Assembly (NCBI GenBank): GCA_021464415.1
Contig: CM038468.1
Location: forward strand, 4,712,001 to 4,776,000
Direction of reading: 5' to 3'
From: Lonicera japonica
Lineage: Eukaryota > Streptophyta > Magnoliopsida > Dipsacales > Caprifoliaceae
DNA: 64,000 bases
Shown: positions 36,400 through 49,285 of the stretch, piece after piece
Position numbering within the stretch: position 1 is the stretch's first letter
How the letters are laid out: every line of letters begins with the position of its first letter
Made by a program: the position numbers and the translations under genes
Notes under the pieces: model-generated
What the model saw: the letters and a program-made list of their open reading frames with translations, nothing else
What the model was told of the DNA's origin: nothing
The model's database searches: none

Positions 36400-37966
36400 T
36401 GATAAGAAGCTATCTTCGTCGCTAAAAATAGCTTGATCAAAAACCCTTATGTACCTACAAAATATATTAGTAACGTAGATAGTAGTAGTAAGGGGTCAAA
36501 TCCACGGGAGTTGTTTTATGAATCAATGAAAACAAAGTTGAGAAAATAATAGATTTAGAACAAAAAACCATTTTTTTTTCTTTTAGAAATGCTTACTTTT
36601 CTTAGGAATAATTTTAATACTACTAAAATGTAATGAAAGTAGAGAAAGTTGTCTTGGAGAAATAAAGTGTAGGGATTTCAAGAGTTAAGAATCCACCACC
36701 AAATTATCAATGGATCTAGAATAATATATTATTGCACATATATACCCAAAATAAATTCTATACTAGTTTGATTAAATGGAATCACCTATGGTATGTAGAG
36801 TGAACCCAAAAGCTAACCAAATAGTATTTGACAATTTATTTGTTTATAAGAGATTTTTCCTTTCAAGATCTATATTTTCTTCTTTTAGAAATAATAATAA
36901 TATAAGGTTGTCACTCACTCACATTAACAATCAAGAACTAGAAGATAAATTTGGAAAATAAAATGAACTTAAGAAAATCCTATGGTATGTAGCTCATCTC
37001 TTAAGTCAAGTATAAAAACCAAAATGGGATCACCTATGGTGTGTAGAGTAATCCAAAGATCTTATTTAAGAAAAATCACAAATGAGTATATTTATGCAAT
37101 ATTATAAAATTCTAAATCACAAATAAAAATGAGGCTTCATCTCTCCCCTTGAAAGGGAGATTAGCCTTCCATAAAGATAGAAGAACAAAACAAATAATCA
37201 AATAGCTCTTTAAATATCTCCAAATATGTGAGTAAAAGAATTTCTCTCAACACTCTACAATATTATCTTCTTCAACAAAATGAAACAATAATACAAGAAG
37301 AAGAAAAATATGTAGCACTCAAATATTTTCTCTCTCTAGAACAAGCTCTCTTGCTCCAAGCTCTCCTCCTTTCTTCAAACTCTCGTAGGTGTCTTCTCTT
37401 GACCAAATATGAATCCATATATGTGAGAAAAATGGGAGAGAATATTAATGATGAAAGTTGACAATGGGGTGAGGGGGTGTAAGAAAAATATGACACTTTG
37501 ACTAAAGAGTGGAGTGTGGGAGGATAATGTGGATCTTGTCTAGGTAGTGGAGTATTGGGATATGGGTTGAGTGATTAAAAATATGAGAGTGGGCACACTT
37601 TTGGGATATTTTTCTCTCTTTTTTTTCTTTTGCTGCCGGAATGTTGTAATGGAATTTCGGATATGAAGATGGCCGAATTTGGAAAAGTGTTGAACTGGAA
37701 AGTTGTAGCTCTCGAAATTCTCTTGATTTTAGGCTCAAGAAACGCATGATTCGGAGTCCCGAGCAAAAAGTTATGCTTTAAAAACTATCCGATCAACTTT
37801 AGGTATCCTGTCTCACATATTCAACAAAGTTAAGCATTTAATTACATCAATTGAGACAAAAACCTGCAAAACAACTAAATGTCAACATTAGATAACATAA
37901 TGCAATTTTTGACACTTAAATTTCGGCATTTGGGGAATTAAAAATAACAGTTTTGGGTGCTTATCA
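36400..37966 (-). mobile_element. 3' LTR of Athila-2
   Basis: 1567 bp. On the plus strand it reads TGATAAGAAGC ... GGGTGCTTATCA. The outer ends form a short inverted repeat (TGATAAG/CTTATCA). It is almost identical to 46705-48270. The short open frames that occur in both LTRs are repeats of one another and have no recognisable product. Confidence 0.93.
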
Positions 37967-37980
37967 CACCACCCCCAAAC
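37967..37980 (-). other. Polypurine tract of Athila-2
   Basis: On the minus strand TTTGGGGGTGGTG ends exactly at the LTR start, the expected second-strand primer. Confidence 0.8.
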
Positions 37981-39836
37981 AGCATTTTGCTAGTCCGCAA
38001 GCAAAAAGAGAGATAATAGATAAGGAGCCAAAACGAACCACTTTCCTTGGTGATTCTCGATTGCACTTAGCATGTGCAACAAGCCTTTTAAACCTCTAAG
38101 TCACCCAAAGAGGACGAGTGAAGTCTCGTAAGGGTTTGCAGTGAAGACACCCATAAACTTCCAAAACGTATTTACAAAATAATTATTTTCGGCGATACTT
38201 TCTCTTATTTTGCCTCAGAGAAATATTAAGCATCCAGCTGTAGAGAAGACAATGAATCATCGAAGTTAATAGAAGCTTGTATGCTATACAATACCAAAAT
38301 GGCACAATCCTTCTTAAGATTCAGTGTTTGCAACCGGCATTTAAATAATTTTGATGTGATTCCCTATATTTGACCTTATAGAATTTACGCTTCGACTTCA
38401 AATCTCACTAGATATATTCTCTCAAAATTGAATCGCTCCGAGATGTGGCTAATTGTTTCTCTCTTTGCTTGTGAGTGACAAGAGTAGATGCACACAAAGC
38501 AAATAACTCACAAGCATAAATAAGAAAGACGGATATTGGAAAGAATTTGATCTCATGAAAAGAATGCTAACCACCATGTGAGAATGTCAAGTTGTTTAAA
38601 CATATTACCTTAACAAACATTACCGCACCAAAGATCAACTAGGTCTTTTATATGGGGTGGGATGAGGGAAAATGGAGTGTTGATGTGTGTATAAGAAGGT
38701 TGAAGACTTTCTAAGGAGTTTGGACTTTTCTAGTATCACTTGTTTTCACGCTCTATTGTTGATTGCATATTTTTATTTTTTTTTTTTTTTTTATGCGATT
38801 TGAAACGATTGCACGGTGAAAACAATAATTTCTTTTGTCAGATCAACCATACTTTTCTCAAACACAAGGATATGTCATGAAATAAATGGTAGGATTATTT
38901 TGGCAATGATGGCCTAATGTCATCTCTAAGGTTTAATGCGGCAATTTTTGTTTTGACTAGGTAAAAGTTTCACAACTCAAAAAGGATTTCATTCTCAGTG
39001 GTCAGCCAAATATGAAAGAATAATGAGATCATACAACGATATTAATGACGATATCCAAATGAAGTTAAGTCATCTTGTGACTCAGAGTTTGCGTATAACT
39101 CTCTACAAGGTGAAAGGCTCTAAACTCACGGGTTTAAATCTCCACAAGTATTCTTTTTAGCTCATTAGAGAATCACATACTACATATATAACCGTTGTGC
39201 AAAGACGTGTGAACTCTAAGAATTGATAGTGCTTATATGCCTATAAAGGTATCGTTAAAGCTTATAAGACTAACATTAGACATTATGATTCCTTGACTTC
39301 TAAAAAGTGGATCATCATCATTCAATCTCATCATGGATAAGATACTGAATCGCCAAAAACTTTTAAAAGAAAGAAAGAAAAATCTTTTTTTTTTTTTTTT
39401 TTTAATAAAATATGGTGCTTCTGAATCAGTTTTCGAAAAGGGAACTAATTTGGTAAAACCCCACCCCCAAACAAAGAGAACATCGTCCTCGATGCTAAAG
39501 ATAAAATATATAAATGTAAGCATAAGGTTGGAAAAATTACCGTAATTACCTGATTCAAAAGTTGAACCGTGAAAAGTATCCATCAGAATCTGGATAAGCA
39601 AAAGACACGGAAACAATTGCACAAGTCTATCATATATAACTCATGGGTGGATTAGTAAAAACCACCCCCAAACAGGATAAGACTGGTACTCAGAAACACA
39701 CTCAATGGGTTGCCTCCCAGAAGCGCTAAGTTTAATGTCTTCAGCCAGACAAAGCAAACACACCCTCAAAAATGATAGAGCTAGAATAAGAGTACAGAGA
39801 GGGCGGAAAGATAACAACAACCCCTTAGTATGATGT
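37981..39836 (-). other. Non-coding 3' region of Athila-2
   Basis: Between pol and the 3' LTR, where Athila-1 carries its extra ORF. I find no conserved frame here, only homopolymer T/A runs (about 38775-38793 and 39387-39403) and further CCACCCCCAAAC-like copies (about 39460 and 39662) that resemble the polypurine tract complement. Confidence 0.6.
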
Positions 39837-42800
39837 TTACTCAGGGTACATGGGATTAACAAGGTCAATTTGCTCTACTAGAGATGAATTAAGCTCGAAG
39901 AATGGTTTCAATCTTTGACCATTGACCTGAAAGGTAGTACCATCTTTCGGATTTTCAACAGTGATGGCACCATAAGGTGTGACGGATTGGACAATGAAAG
40001 GTCCTTCCCACCTGGTTTTCAATTTACCAGGGAAAAGGTGCAGGCGAGAATTATACAATAACACTTTCTGTCCAGGATGAAACTCTTTTCGCAATATGCT
40101 ATGATCATGAATCCATTTCATTTTGTCCTTGTATTTCTTAGACAGATCATAAGCATCATTTCGTAATTCCTCAAGTTCATTGAGTTGCAACTTTCTTTGC
40201 TCACCAGCTTTATTAAGATCAAAGTTAAGGGTCTTGATAGCCCAGTATGCATTGTGCTCAAGTTCGACTGGAAGGTGACAGGGCTTACCAAAGATTAAGC
40301 GATAAGGGGACATGCCTATAGGAGTCTTGAAGGCAGTGCGGTATGCCCAAAGAGCATCTGCGAGTCGCAAAGACCAATCTTTCCTACTTGGATTGACTGT
40401 CTTTTCAAGAATTTGCTTAATCTGACGATTTGAAACTTCTACCTGGCCACTGGTTTGTGGATGGTACGCCAAACCAAGTTTATGGGTTATGCCATACTTC
40501 TTAACAAGATTCTCAAAGATACGATTACAAAAATGTGTACCGTTATCACTGATGATGGCTTTTGGAGTACCAAACCGAGCAAAGACATATTCTTTCAGGA
40601 ATTTCACAACAACTCGATGATCATTTGTGTAACAGGGTATCGCTTCTATCCACTTGGAGACATAGTCGACTGCCATAAGGATATATTTAAAACCATGAGA
40701 TGGGGGAAATGGCCCCATAAAGTCGATACCCCAAACATCGAAGATCTCCACGATCAAGATGGGAGTGAGAGGCATCATATGCCTTTGAGATAGTCGTCCT
40801 AATTGTTGAAAATTTGGACAGGCTTTGCAAAATTCATGAGCATTGCGAAAAAGGGTGGGCCAGTAAAACCCGCTTTGCAAAACTTTTGCAGCGGTTTTCT
40901 TCGAGCTAAAATGGCCACCACATGCATGGTTATGGCAAAATGAAAGGATCTTATTTTGCTCAAACTCGGGGACGCATCTACGGATGATTTGATCAGGACA
41001 ATATTTGAAAAGAAAAGGATCATCCCATGAGTAGAATTTAACCATGGACATGAATTTGGACTTGTCTTGCTTTGTCCAATGAATGGGAATTTGGTTTGTG
41101 ACAAGAAAATTGACAATATCAGCAAACCATGGTGACTGAGAAATAGCAAAAAGTTGCTCATCAGGGAATGACTCGGATATAGGCAAATGGTCATTTTCAG
41201 ACATAGCAGTGAGTCTAGACAGGTGGTCAGCAACCACATTCTCAGTACCCTTTTTATCTTTAATTGCCAAGTTAAATTCTTGGAGCAAGAGGATCCAACG
41301 GATGAGGCGAGATTTGGCATCTTTTTTGCTTAAAAGGTACCTTAATGCCGAATGATCAGAGTACACAGTGACTGGAGATCCAAGAAGGTATGCACGAAAT
41401 TTGTCGAGGGCAAAGACGACCGCCAACAATTCTTTCTCAGTTGTTGTGTAATTGAGTTGGGCTGGATTGAGAGTTTTGCTAACATAATGAATCACATGAG
41501 AACGTTTATTAACTCTCTGCCCCAAAACAGCCCCAATGGCATAATCAAATGCATCGCACATGATTTCAAACGGGAGATCCCAATCAGGAGGTCGAATAAT
41601 CGGAGCTGAGATCAACTCGGATTTAAGACGCTCAAAAGCAGTGACACAAGCTTCATTGAAGACAAAAGGCACGTCTTTCGAAAGAAGATTAGTCAAAGGT
41701 CGGGCTATCTTAGAAAAATCCTTGATAAATCGCCGATAGAAACCGGCATGCCCTAAAAAAGAACGGATGTCCTTAATTGACCTAGGAGCTGGTAAAGAGG
41801 AGATTAAATCAACCTTTGCCTTATCGACCTCAATACCTTTGCAAGAGATTACATGTCCCAAAACAATACCTTTTTTTACCATGAAATGGCATTTTTCCCA
41901 ATTAAGAACTAAATTCTTTTCTTGGCATCGTTATAACACCATGGTCAGATGAGAAAGGCATTGATCAAAGGATGAGCCATACACATAGAAATCATCCATA
42001 AAGACCTCTAAGAATCGTTCCACCATGTCACTGAAAATGCTCATCATACACCTTTGAAAAGTCGCAGGTGCATTGCACAAGCCGAATGGCATGCGCGAAT
42101 AGGCAAATGTGCCAAATGGACATGTGAAAGTAGTTTTTTCTTGGTCTTGAGGATCGATGGGAATTTGATTGTACCCAGAATATCCATCTAGGAAACAATA
42201 AAAAGAATGTCCAGCAAGTCGCTCAAGCATTTGGTCTATGAAAGGAAGAGGAAAATGATCTTTCCTTGTGACACTATTTAGCTTTCGGTAATCAATACAG
42301 ACACGCCATCCAGTCGAGATTCTGGTTGGGACTAGCTCATTATCACTATTTTTTACAACAGTGATACCAGATTTCTTTGGAACAACATGAATGGGGCTGA
42401 CCCATTGGCTGTCAGAGATAGGGTATATGATTCGTACATTAAGCAACTTAAGGATTTCTGATCGAACAACCTCTTTCATGACTGGGTTCAATCGACGTTG
42501 TGGCTCACGAGAAGTTTTTGCACCATCTTCCAAATGGATGCGATGACTACAAATAGTCGGACTGATACCCCTAAGGTCAGATATGTTCCAACCCAAGGCT
42601 GATTTGTGCTTTCTTAGAACATCGACTAGATTAACTTCTTGCTCGGAAGTTAAGTCGGAGGCAATGATGACCGGATGAGTTTGATTTAAACCTAAATGGA
42701 CATATTTCAGCTCAGAAGGCAATGGCTTTAGGTCCAAACTTTTTTGGGAATCCTGAACATTGGTGAACTCAGTTTCAGGTATAGTTGCAAGCATGGACTC

Positions 42801-43673
42801 GCAATCAGACTTAGCCACACTGTTGGGGCCAGTATCTATACCAAGAATTGGTTCGAGATGAAGAGATTCAAAGCAATCTGTCCAAGTTTCATTCTCAGTG
42901 ATCCATTTATCAATGTCTATCAAAGTGGTGGAGTCTAACAAAGAATTGACACTATCCATGGCATCATCTAAATCAAAATCTGATTCAAGAAAATTCAGAC
43001 ATTGTTGGATAGGGTCATCAGGATAAGAATGGTCCACCATTTCTTGAACAAGACTATCGATAACACACACTTCTTCTACCATTTCAACATCAGATGGCTG
43101 TTTCATGAGTTGAAAAATATTGACTTCCACTGTCAAATTACCAAAGGTAAGAGTCATAGACCCATTCCTACAGTTAATGAGTGCATTTGCAGTGGCAAGA
43201 AAAGGACGTCCCAAAATGATCGGGATGGAGTTTTCATCAGAGGGATGGGTGTCTAGAACTATGAAATCAACTGGGTAATAAAAGTCAGACACCTTAACCA
43301 AAACATCCTCAACAATTCCTCGGGGGACTTTGACAGAACGATCTGCTAATTGCAGAGTGACTCGAGTGGGCTTCATATCTTGCAAGCCCAACTCTTGGTA
43401 GAGAGAATATGGTAACAAATTGACACTGGCTCCTAAATCAAGTAACGCTTGAGTTGAATACTTGTTACCTAACTTGCATGGGATCGTAGGACGACCAGGA
43501 TCTTTGTATTTGACAACAGTCTTTTGCTGAATGACAGATGTAGCCTGTTCGGCTATGAAAGCATCATGTGGGACATTTGTCCTCCGCTTGACAGTACACA
43601 AGTCTTTCAAGAACTTAGCATACGAAGGGATTTGCTTGATGGCAGTAAGGAAAGGAATGTTGATATGAACATT
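39837..43673 (-). pseudogene. Athila-2 pol, one internal stop
   Basis: In frame with gag, read from 43673 down to the stop at 39837. Protease at about 43450-43100 (LLDLGASVNLLPYS, IILGRPFLAT). Reverse transcriptase at about 42500-41700 (VPKKSG, CIDYRKLNS, PFGLCNAPATFQRCM, active site FMDDF near 41990). RNase H at about 41590-41200 ([44 protein letters not shown]). Integrase from about 40950 (GGHFSSKK, core [27 protein letters not shown]), ending near [12 protein letters not shown] at 41931-41933 splits RT just after the active site. Zinc-finger position 4 of the integrase reads Phe (codon 40809-40811) where Athila-1 has Cys. Otherwise it looks full length. RT and integrase would act in the particle and nucleus. 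Confidence 0.93.
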
Positions 43674-45698
43674 TTAGAACACTTCCTTGATCTCATCAAA
43701 GTGCTTTGCTTTGGTGGTCAATGCTAACCTATCAGGAAAGGGTGCCCGAGGCACATAAATTGTTTCCTTAGGTTGAGTCCCTTCTTTTTTCTTGAGTGAA
43801 ACTTTGGAATCCTCCTTCGACAAATTTGTATCTTGAACCACAACTTCTGGTTCACTAGGAGGGAATTTGGGAATGACAGATGTATCATTCTCAATGGAAT
43901 CATTAGGCATTTCAACATGATTATCAATTTGCCGTCCTGATCTTAAGGTGGTGACAGACTTCAACTCACCTTGAAATTGGTCTTGACCAGAAAAGGAACC
44001 AACCTCATACACAGGCTCTTTACCTTTTGGATTAGCAATTGGTTGACTAGGGAATTTACCCTTGTCTCTCTCAGCAGTCAATTGACTCAACTGTTGTTGC
44101 ATTTGTTGGATTGCTTGAGAGGTGCTTTGTGTATGGGCATTGAGAGTTTGTTGTTGCTGTGTGAGAATCTGCAACATAAGGTCTTCGAGAGCTGATTTCG
44201 ATTGCTGTTGAGGGGCAGCATATGGAAGTTGAGAAACCAACTCTCTACTAGCACTTAACTGAGGCGCAGAGCCATAAGAATGACTAGACGAATGGACAAT
44301 CTGTTGATTTCCCGAATGGTTTCCATTTTGATGCGAAAAATGATGGCGATCATTTGGAAACTGGTTTGGGTTCTGCCTAGCTTGGGCTTGGAAACCTGGA
44401 GGACCCCTAACTTGAGGTTGTGAATGCTGCGGATTCAAAGATTGATCTTGCTTCCAAGAGAAGTTAGGATGGTTCCTCCACTCAGAATTGTATGTCTGGC
44501 TGAAACTAGCCGGATTGGGTTTCCTAAAGTTGTTGAACTCAAAGGCTTGTTCCATAATTGGCTCAGGTTCAGGAAAGAAGGTTGGGCATGAGTGAGCGGT
44601 ATGGTGTACACTAGAACAGACAGTGCATGGAAATGTGTTGGGCTCACTATGGACACTCATGACTGGAGTAGGTTCAACAGTTTGCTTTTGCATTGAACAA
44701 GCTAAAGCCTCCACTGTTTTGGTCAAAGCTGTTAAACCTTGCATCAAGTTCTTTAACTCTGGGTCACTCTTGATTTCATACCTACCACCAGTTCTAAGAC
44801 TTGGGTCAGACCTAGAAATTTCATTAGAAGCATCCCACTGCTGTGAATCTTCTCCTAATTCAGTTAAAAATGTGTAGGCTTCAGTGGGAGTGAGGTGCAT
44901 GAACTTTCCCTTGTGCATGGACTCTATCATGTTACGAGAAGTTGGACTGAGACCATTATAAAAACATTGGACTAGACGACTTTTATCAATGCCGTGATGA
45001 GGGCATTTGATAATGAAATCCTGAAATCTATCCCATGCTTCATAAAATTGTTCATTGTCCTTTTGACGAAAATCTTGGATGGATTGACGCATTTCATTTG
45101 TTCGATTCATTGGGTAGAATTTAGACATGAACTTTTTGGCTAATTGATCCCATGAGCGAATTGAATCTTGTGGCAAAGAATTAAGCCACAAAGAAGCTTT
45201 GTCATGAAGAAAGAAAGGGAACAACCTTAACCGAACATTCTCATCGTTTAGATTTTGGTTCTTAAAGGTTGCACAGACATTGAGAAATTTTCCCAAGTGA
45301 GGGTAAGGACTTTCTCGGTCTAAGCCATGAAAACTGGGTAACATTGAAATCGTCGCCGGACGAATTTCAAAATGAGTAGCTGTAGTAGCCGGGAGGACAA
45401 TACAAGATGGAGGATTTGCAGTGATAGGAGCAAAGTAGTCCTTCAATGGACGTTCTTCCGCCATTTCCGGATGGGGAATTTGAACGATGGGAGATGTGGG
45501 TGAACTTGGACTCGAGACTATGGAAAATGGGGTGAGGTCAACTATAAGATCACAGAGATCCGTATCTCGTGAATTAAGAGTTGAATTGCTACGTGATCGG
45601 TTCAGTAGCCTTTTGGACTTTCGCATCCAATGAGATAAATATTGTGAAATTTTGACTTTCCAAAAAGAATAGATGGGTGGTTCAAGAAAATAGGACAC
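43674..45698 (-). pseudogene. Athila-2 gag, 674 residues, then in-frame TAA
   Basis: An open frame from ATG at 45698 to TAA at 43674-43676. Order: a basic N-terminal stretch with KSKRLLNRSRSN, MAEERPLKDYF, SCIVLPA, a gag domain (LPSFHGLDRESPYPHLGKFL, RLRLFPFFLHDKASLWL, LAKKFMSKFYP, FNGL-like FYNGLSPTSRNMIESM). Then the CCHC knuckle CTVCSSVHHTAHSC (about residue 365), a Gln/Asn-rich stretch, a Gln-rich coiled coil (QQTLNAHTQSTSQAIQQMQQ) and a charged linker. The frame continues without shift into protease beyond the stop, and Athila-1 has Lys at the matching place. The stop could be a mutation, or less likely a readthrough signal separating Gag from Gag-Pol. The true start may be MAEERPL nearer the gag domain. 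Confidence 0.88.
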
Positions 45699-46683
45699 AA
45701 AATGACTACAATCTTAATTGGTTGACGTACACTAATAAAGGAAAGAATTCCTAGATAGCATATAACCAATTCTTATCTTCAATTTAATGAAAGGGTAGTC
45801 AATTTTAATTATTCGCGGGTGGGAAAGCGCGAGCTCTTTGACACCACCTGATTGAAAATTTTGTGCTCCTACTCTTGTCCAGATTTGATCGAAATGAACA
45901 ATAAAAATTGTCCGAGAAGCTTACCAATTAAATTCTCCCAAATCAGGGCCGAAGGACTAATACGTTGGAGGGTCACAAAGGCACCACTTAAATACCAACT
46001 AGTCAATCTACCATAGGCTTGGAAGAGCTCACTGGAGTGGCTACCGATCGCTTCTTTTCTTTAGAGGTCCTATGAACACCGAATCCTATTTGGCTTGCTA
46101 GTGAGTTGATTTTAATTAATGATGGCTTAGGATCACAAGCAAATGGATAAGCGATTGAGTGGGTGATGAAATCCCAACTCGTTTCAATAGCCGGGCTAGG
46201 CTTTAGGTCCAATTATTCATCATTCACCATTCAAAATAAATGTGCTAAAAATAAACACATAGCAATTAGAGCACATAGGAATTGACTCGCTGACAGGAGA
46301 TTCGCGAGTGATAAAAAATGTACCTCCCGCAAGCGGGGTGATGATTCGGTTGAGTCGATCAGGGGGAAATTTCTCCTAAATTTCAGTCGTCCCCGAGAGT
46401 CCTACTGACCCAAAATAGAGAGTCTTCAAGTGTTCTATTCTTTTTTTTTCCTCCAAAAATGCAGTCTCTATTTTGTCCAGTTTCCCTTTTGCAAATTTTT
46501 TTTTTTGTTTTTTTTTTTTTTAGCACTTAATCTGGGCAGTCCCAGAACACCATATAAATAAATATTACAGTTTTTAAACAGTCCAAAATGTCCAAAAAAA
46601 ATAAATTTTACAACCAAATCGAATAATTACAACTAAATCTAACAAATCTCAAAAAGTCTTCACGTCATTTTCATTGGCGTCAA
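45699..46683 (-). other. Leader of Athila-2
   Basis: About 1 kb between the primer-binding site and gag, expected to hold the RNA packaging signal. T/A homopolymer runs lie near 46440-46520. The minus-strand open frame of 69 codons at 46003-46212 has no recognisable motif, and I do not call it. Confidence 0.6.
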
Positions 46684-46702
46684 CTCCCCCGCAACGGCGC
46701 CA
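46684..46702 (-). other. Primer-binding site of Athila-2
   Basis: On the minus strand TGGCGCCGTTGCGGGGGAG, starting two bases after the 5' LTR. It is identical over its first 18 bases to the site of Athila-1, so both use the same tRNA primer type. Confidence 0.88.
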
Positions 46703-46704
46703 TT

Positions 46705-48270
46705 TGATAAGAAGCTATCTTCGTCGCTAAAAATAGCTTGATCAAAAACCCTTATGTACCTACAAAATATATTAGTAACGTAGATAGTAGTAGTAAGGGG
46801 TCAAATCCACGGGAGTTGTTTTATGAATCAATGAAAACAAAGTTGAGAAAATAATAGATTTAGAACAAAAACCATTTTTTTTTCTTTTAGAAATGCTTAC
46901 TTTTCTTAGGAATAATTTTAATACTACTAAAATGTAATGAAAGTAGAGAAAGTTGTCTTGGAGAAATAAAGTGTAGGGATTTCAAGAGTTAAGAATCCAC
47001 CACCAAATTATCAATGGATCTAGAATAATATATTATTGCACATATATACCCAAAATAAATTCTATACTAGTTTGATTAAATGGAATCACCTATGGTATGT
47101 AGAGTGAACCCAAAAGCTAACCAAATAGTATTTGACAATTTATTTGTTTATAAGAGATTTTTCCTTTCAAGATCTATATTTTCTTCTTTTAGAAATAATA
47201 ATAATATAAGGTTGTCACTCACTCACATTAACAATCAAGAACTAGAAGATAAATTTGGAAAATAAAATGAACTTAAGAAAATCCTATGGTATATAGCTCA
47301 TCTCTTAAGTCAAGTATAAAAACCAAAATGGGATCACCTATGGTGTGTAGAGTAATCCAAAGATCTTATTTAAGAAAAATCACAAATGAGTATATTTATG
47401 CAATATTATAAAATTCTAAATCACAAATAAAAATGAGGCTTCATCTCTCTCCTTGAAAGGGAGATTAGCCTTCCATAAAGATAGAAGAACAAAACAAATA
47501 ATCAAATAGCTCCTTAAATATCTCCAAATATGTGAGTAAAAGAATTTCTCTCAACACTCTACAATATTATCTTCTTCAACAAAATGAAACAATAATACAA
47601 GAAGAAGAAAAATATGTAGCACTCAAATATTTTCTCTCTCTAGAACAAGCTCTCTTGCTCCAAGCTCTCCTCCTTTCTTCAAACTCTCGTAGGTGTCTTC
47701 TCTTGACCAAATATGAATCCATATATGTGAGAAAAATGGGAGAGAATATTAATGATGAAAGTTGACAATGGGGTGAGGGGGTGTAAGAAAAATATGACAC
47801 TTTGACTAAAGAGTGGAGTGTGGGAGGATAATGTGGATCTTGTCTAGGTAGTGGAGTATTGGGATATGGGTTGAGTGATTAAAAATATGAGAGTGGGCAC
47901 ACTTTTGGGATATTTTTCTCTCTTTTTTTTCTTTTGCTGTCGGAATGTTGTAATGGAATTTCGGATATGAAGATGGCCGAATTTGGAAAAGTGTTGAACT
48001 GGAAAGTTGTAGCTCTCGAAATTATCTTGATTTTAGGCTCAAGAAACGCATGATTCGGAGTCCCGAGCAAAAAGTTATGCTTTAAAAACTATCCGATCAA
48101 CTTTAGGTATCCTGTCTCACATATTCAACAAAGTTAAGCATTTAATTACATCAATTGAGACAAAAACCTGCAAAACAACTAAATGTCAACATTAGATAAC
48201 ATAATGCAATTTTTGACACTTAAATTTCGGCATTTGGGGAATTAAAAATAACAGTTTTGGGTGCTTATCA
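46705..48270 (-). mobile_element. 5' LTR of Athila-2
   Basis: 1566 bp, the promoter-bearing LTR for the minus-strand gag-pol. It differs from 36400-37966 at about six sites seen by eye: one A-run indel and five substitutions. Confidence 0.93.
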
Positions 48271-49285
48271 ATTTCCTTGAGTTGAAGAGATGTGTTTCAA
48301 AATTTTTTTTGAGAAGTTTGGAAATTGATGAATGATTGAGTTTTTGTTCAAATGAAGACTATTTTTTCGTTAACTTTTGGTATGAATTATTTGATTCAGA
48401 TAGGAATTTGAATGATAATTTAAATTGCCTTGCTTCACTTAGTCTCATATCCCGTTATATTTTCCTGTTTCACATGCTAGATTGCTTTGGTTATTTTCAA
48501 TTCGATAATAACACTTAGATTTATTTTCATTGAGAGGAGAAATTTTTGTCCAAAATGATGGAAGCTCTTTCGAAAAGATCCTCCAATGAGATGACAAAAG
48601 TATAGCACTTTGATAACTTGGATGACTTTTACCCTAATATTGACTTAAAGCTTCACTTGACTAAATTTTAAGTCTCTTTATCTAATATTAGAGATGGGTA
48701 TAGGTTACCATATGGGAAAGGGTGAATAGCTTCCCTTGAGCTCCAATGAATGAGCAGTATTTTGAAAAAATTTCATAAGTGAGACTACTGCCCCCCATAG
48801 AGAAAAAAACCGCCCTGATCTAATTTAGCGGAATTTCCAAGTAAAAGATAAAGAAAGTGCTTAGAATCGACAAATCTTGGAGTTTTTGTTTTTGGAAAAG
48901 TTCTCTCTTCCTTCTCGAATGATTATGACTCTTTGTGTTTATATTGAATTGTTTTAATCAAATTCTAGTATGTGAGCATTGGAGAATATGGGATTGTGTT
49001 CTAAAGGAGATAGGTGAATTAGATGATTATTCAAAAGTCCGTCATTCTGAAAAATCGATAATAATGCCTCTTGCTTTGCATATTGAAACTTGAATCTTCA
49101 TTCTCATCATCCATCATGGTCAAACTTTAATGTTTGTAGGTATCATTTCTGAAAACCTTCACGAGATGCAACTCGTCTTCTTTGAGAACTTAGAAGTTAA
49201 CAACTTTTTGTATAGCGTTTTAATTTTTGTAATTATTTACTTTTTGTCTTGCTAAGGGACTAGCAAGAGTTAAGTTGAGGGGAGT
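48271..49285 (+). other. 3' non-coding region and polypurine tract of Athila-1
   Basis: Continuation of Athila-1 after the Athila-2 insertion. It aligns with 59530-60550 of the third copy along its length and has no conserved ORF. It ends with the polypurine tract TTGAGGGGAG (about 49275-49284) directly before the 3' LTR. Confidence 0.8.

Larger units (their letters stand above)
36400..48270 (-). mobile_element. Athila-2: young Athila-type element nested in Athila-1
   Basis: 11,871 bp in reverse orientation inside the 3' non-coding region of Athila-1, flanked by the 5-bp duplication ATTTC (36395-36399 and 48271-48275). LTRs are 36400-37966 and 46705-48270. The primer-binding site lies next to the right LTR and the polypurine tract next to the left LTR, which confirms the minus orientation. 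I count about six differences between the LTRs, so the insertion is recent. gag-pol is one frame with two in-frame TAA codons. There is no env-position ORF; about 1.9 kb after pol is non-coding. Confidence 0.95.

Noticed and set aside
36776..37461. Small frames repeated at 47080-47765
   Set aside because: They recur only because both lie in the two LTRs of Athila-2. No motif, and no reason to think they are translated.
39233..39622. 129-codon minus-strand frame in the Athila-2 3' region
   Set aside because: Runs through a homopolymer (poly-Lys) and has no similarity to any element protein or counterpart in Athila-1.
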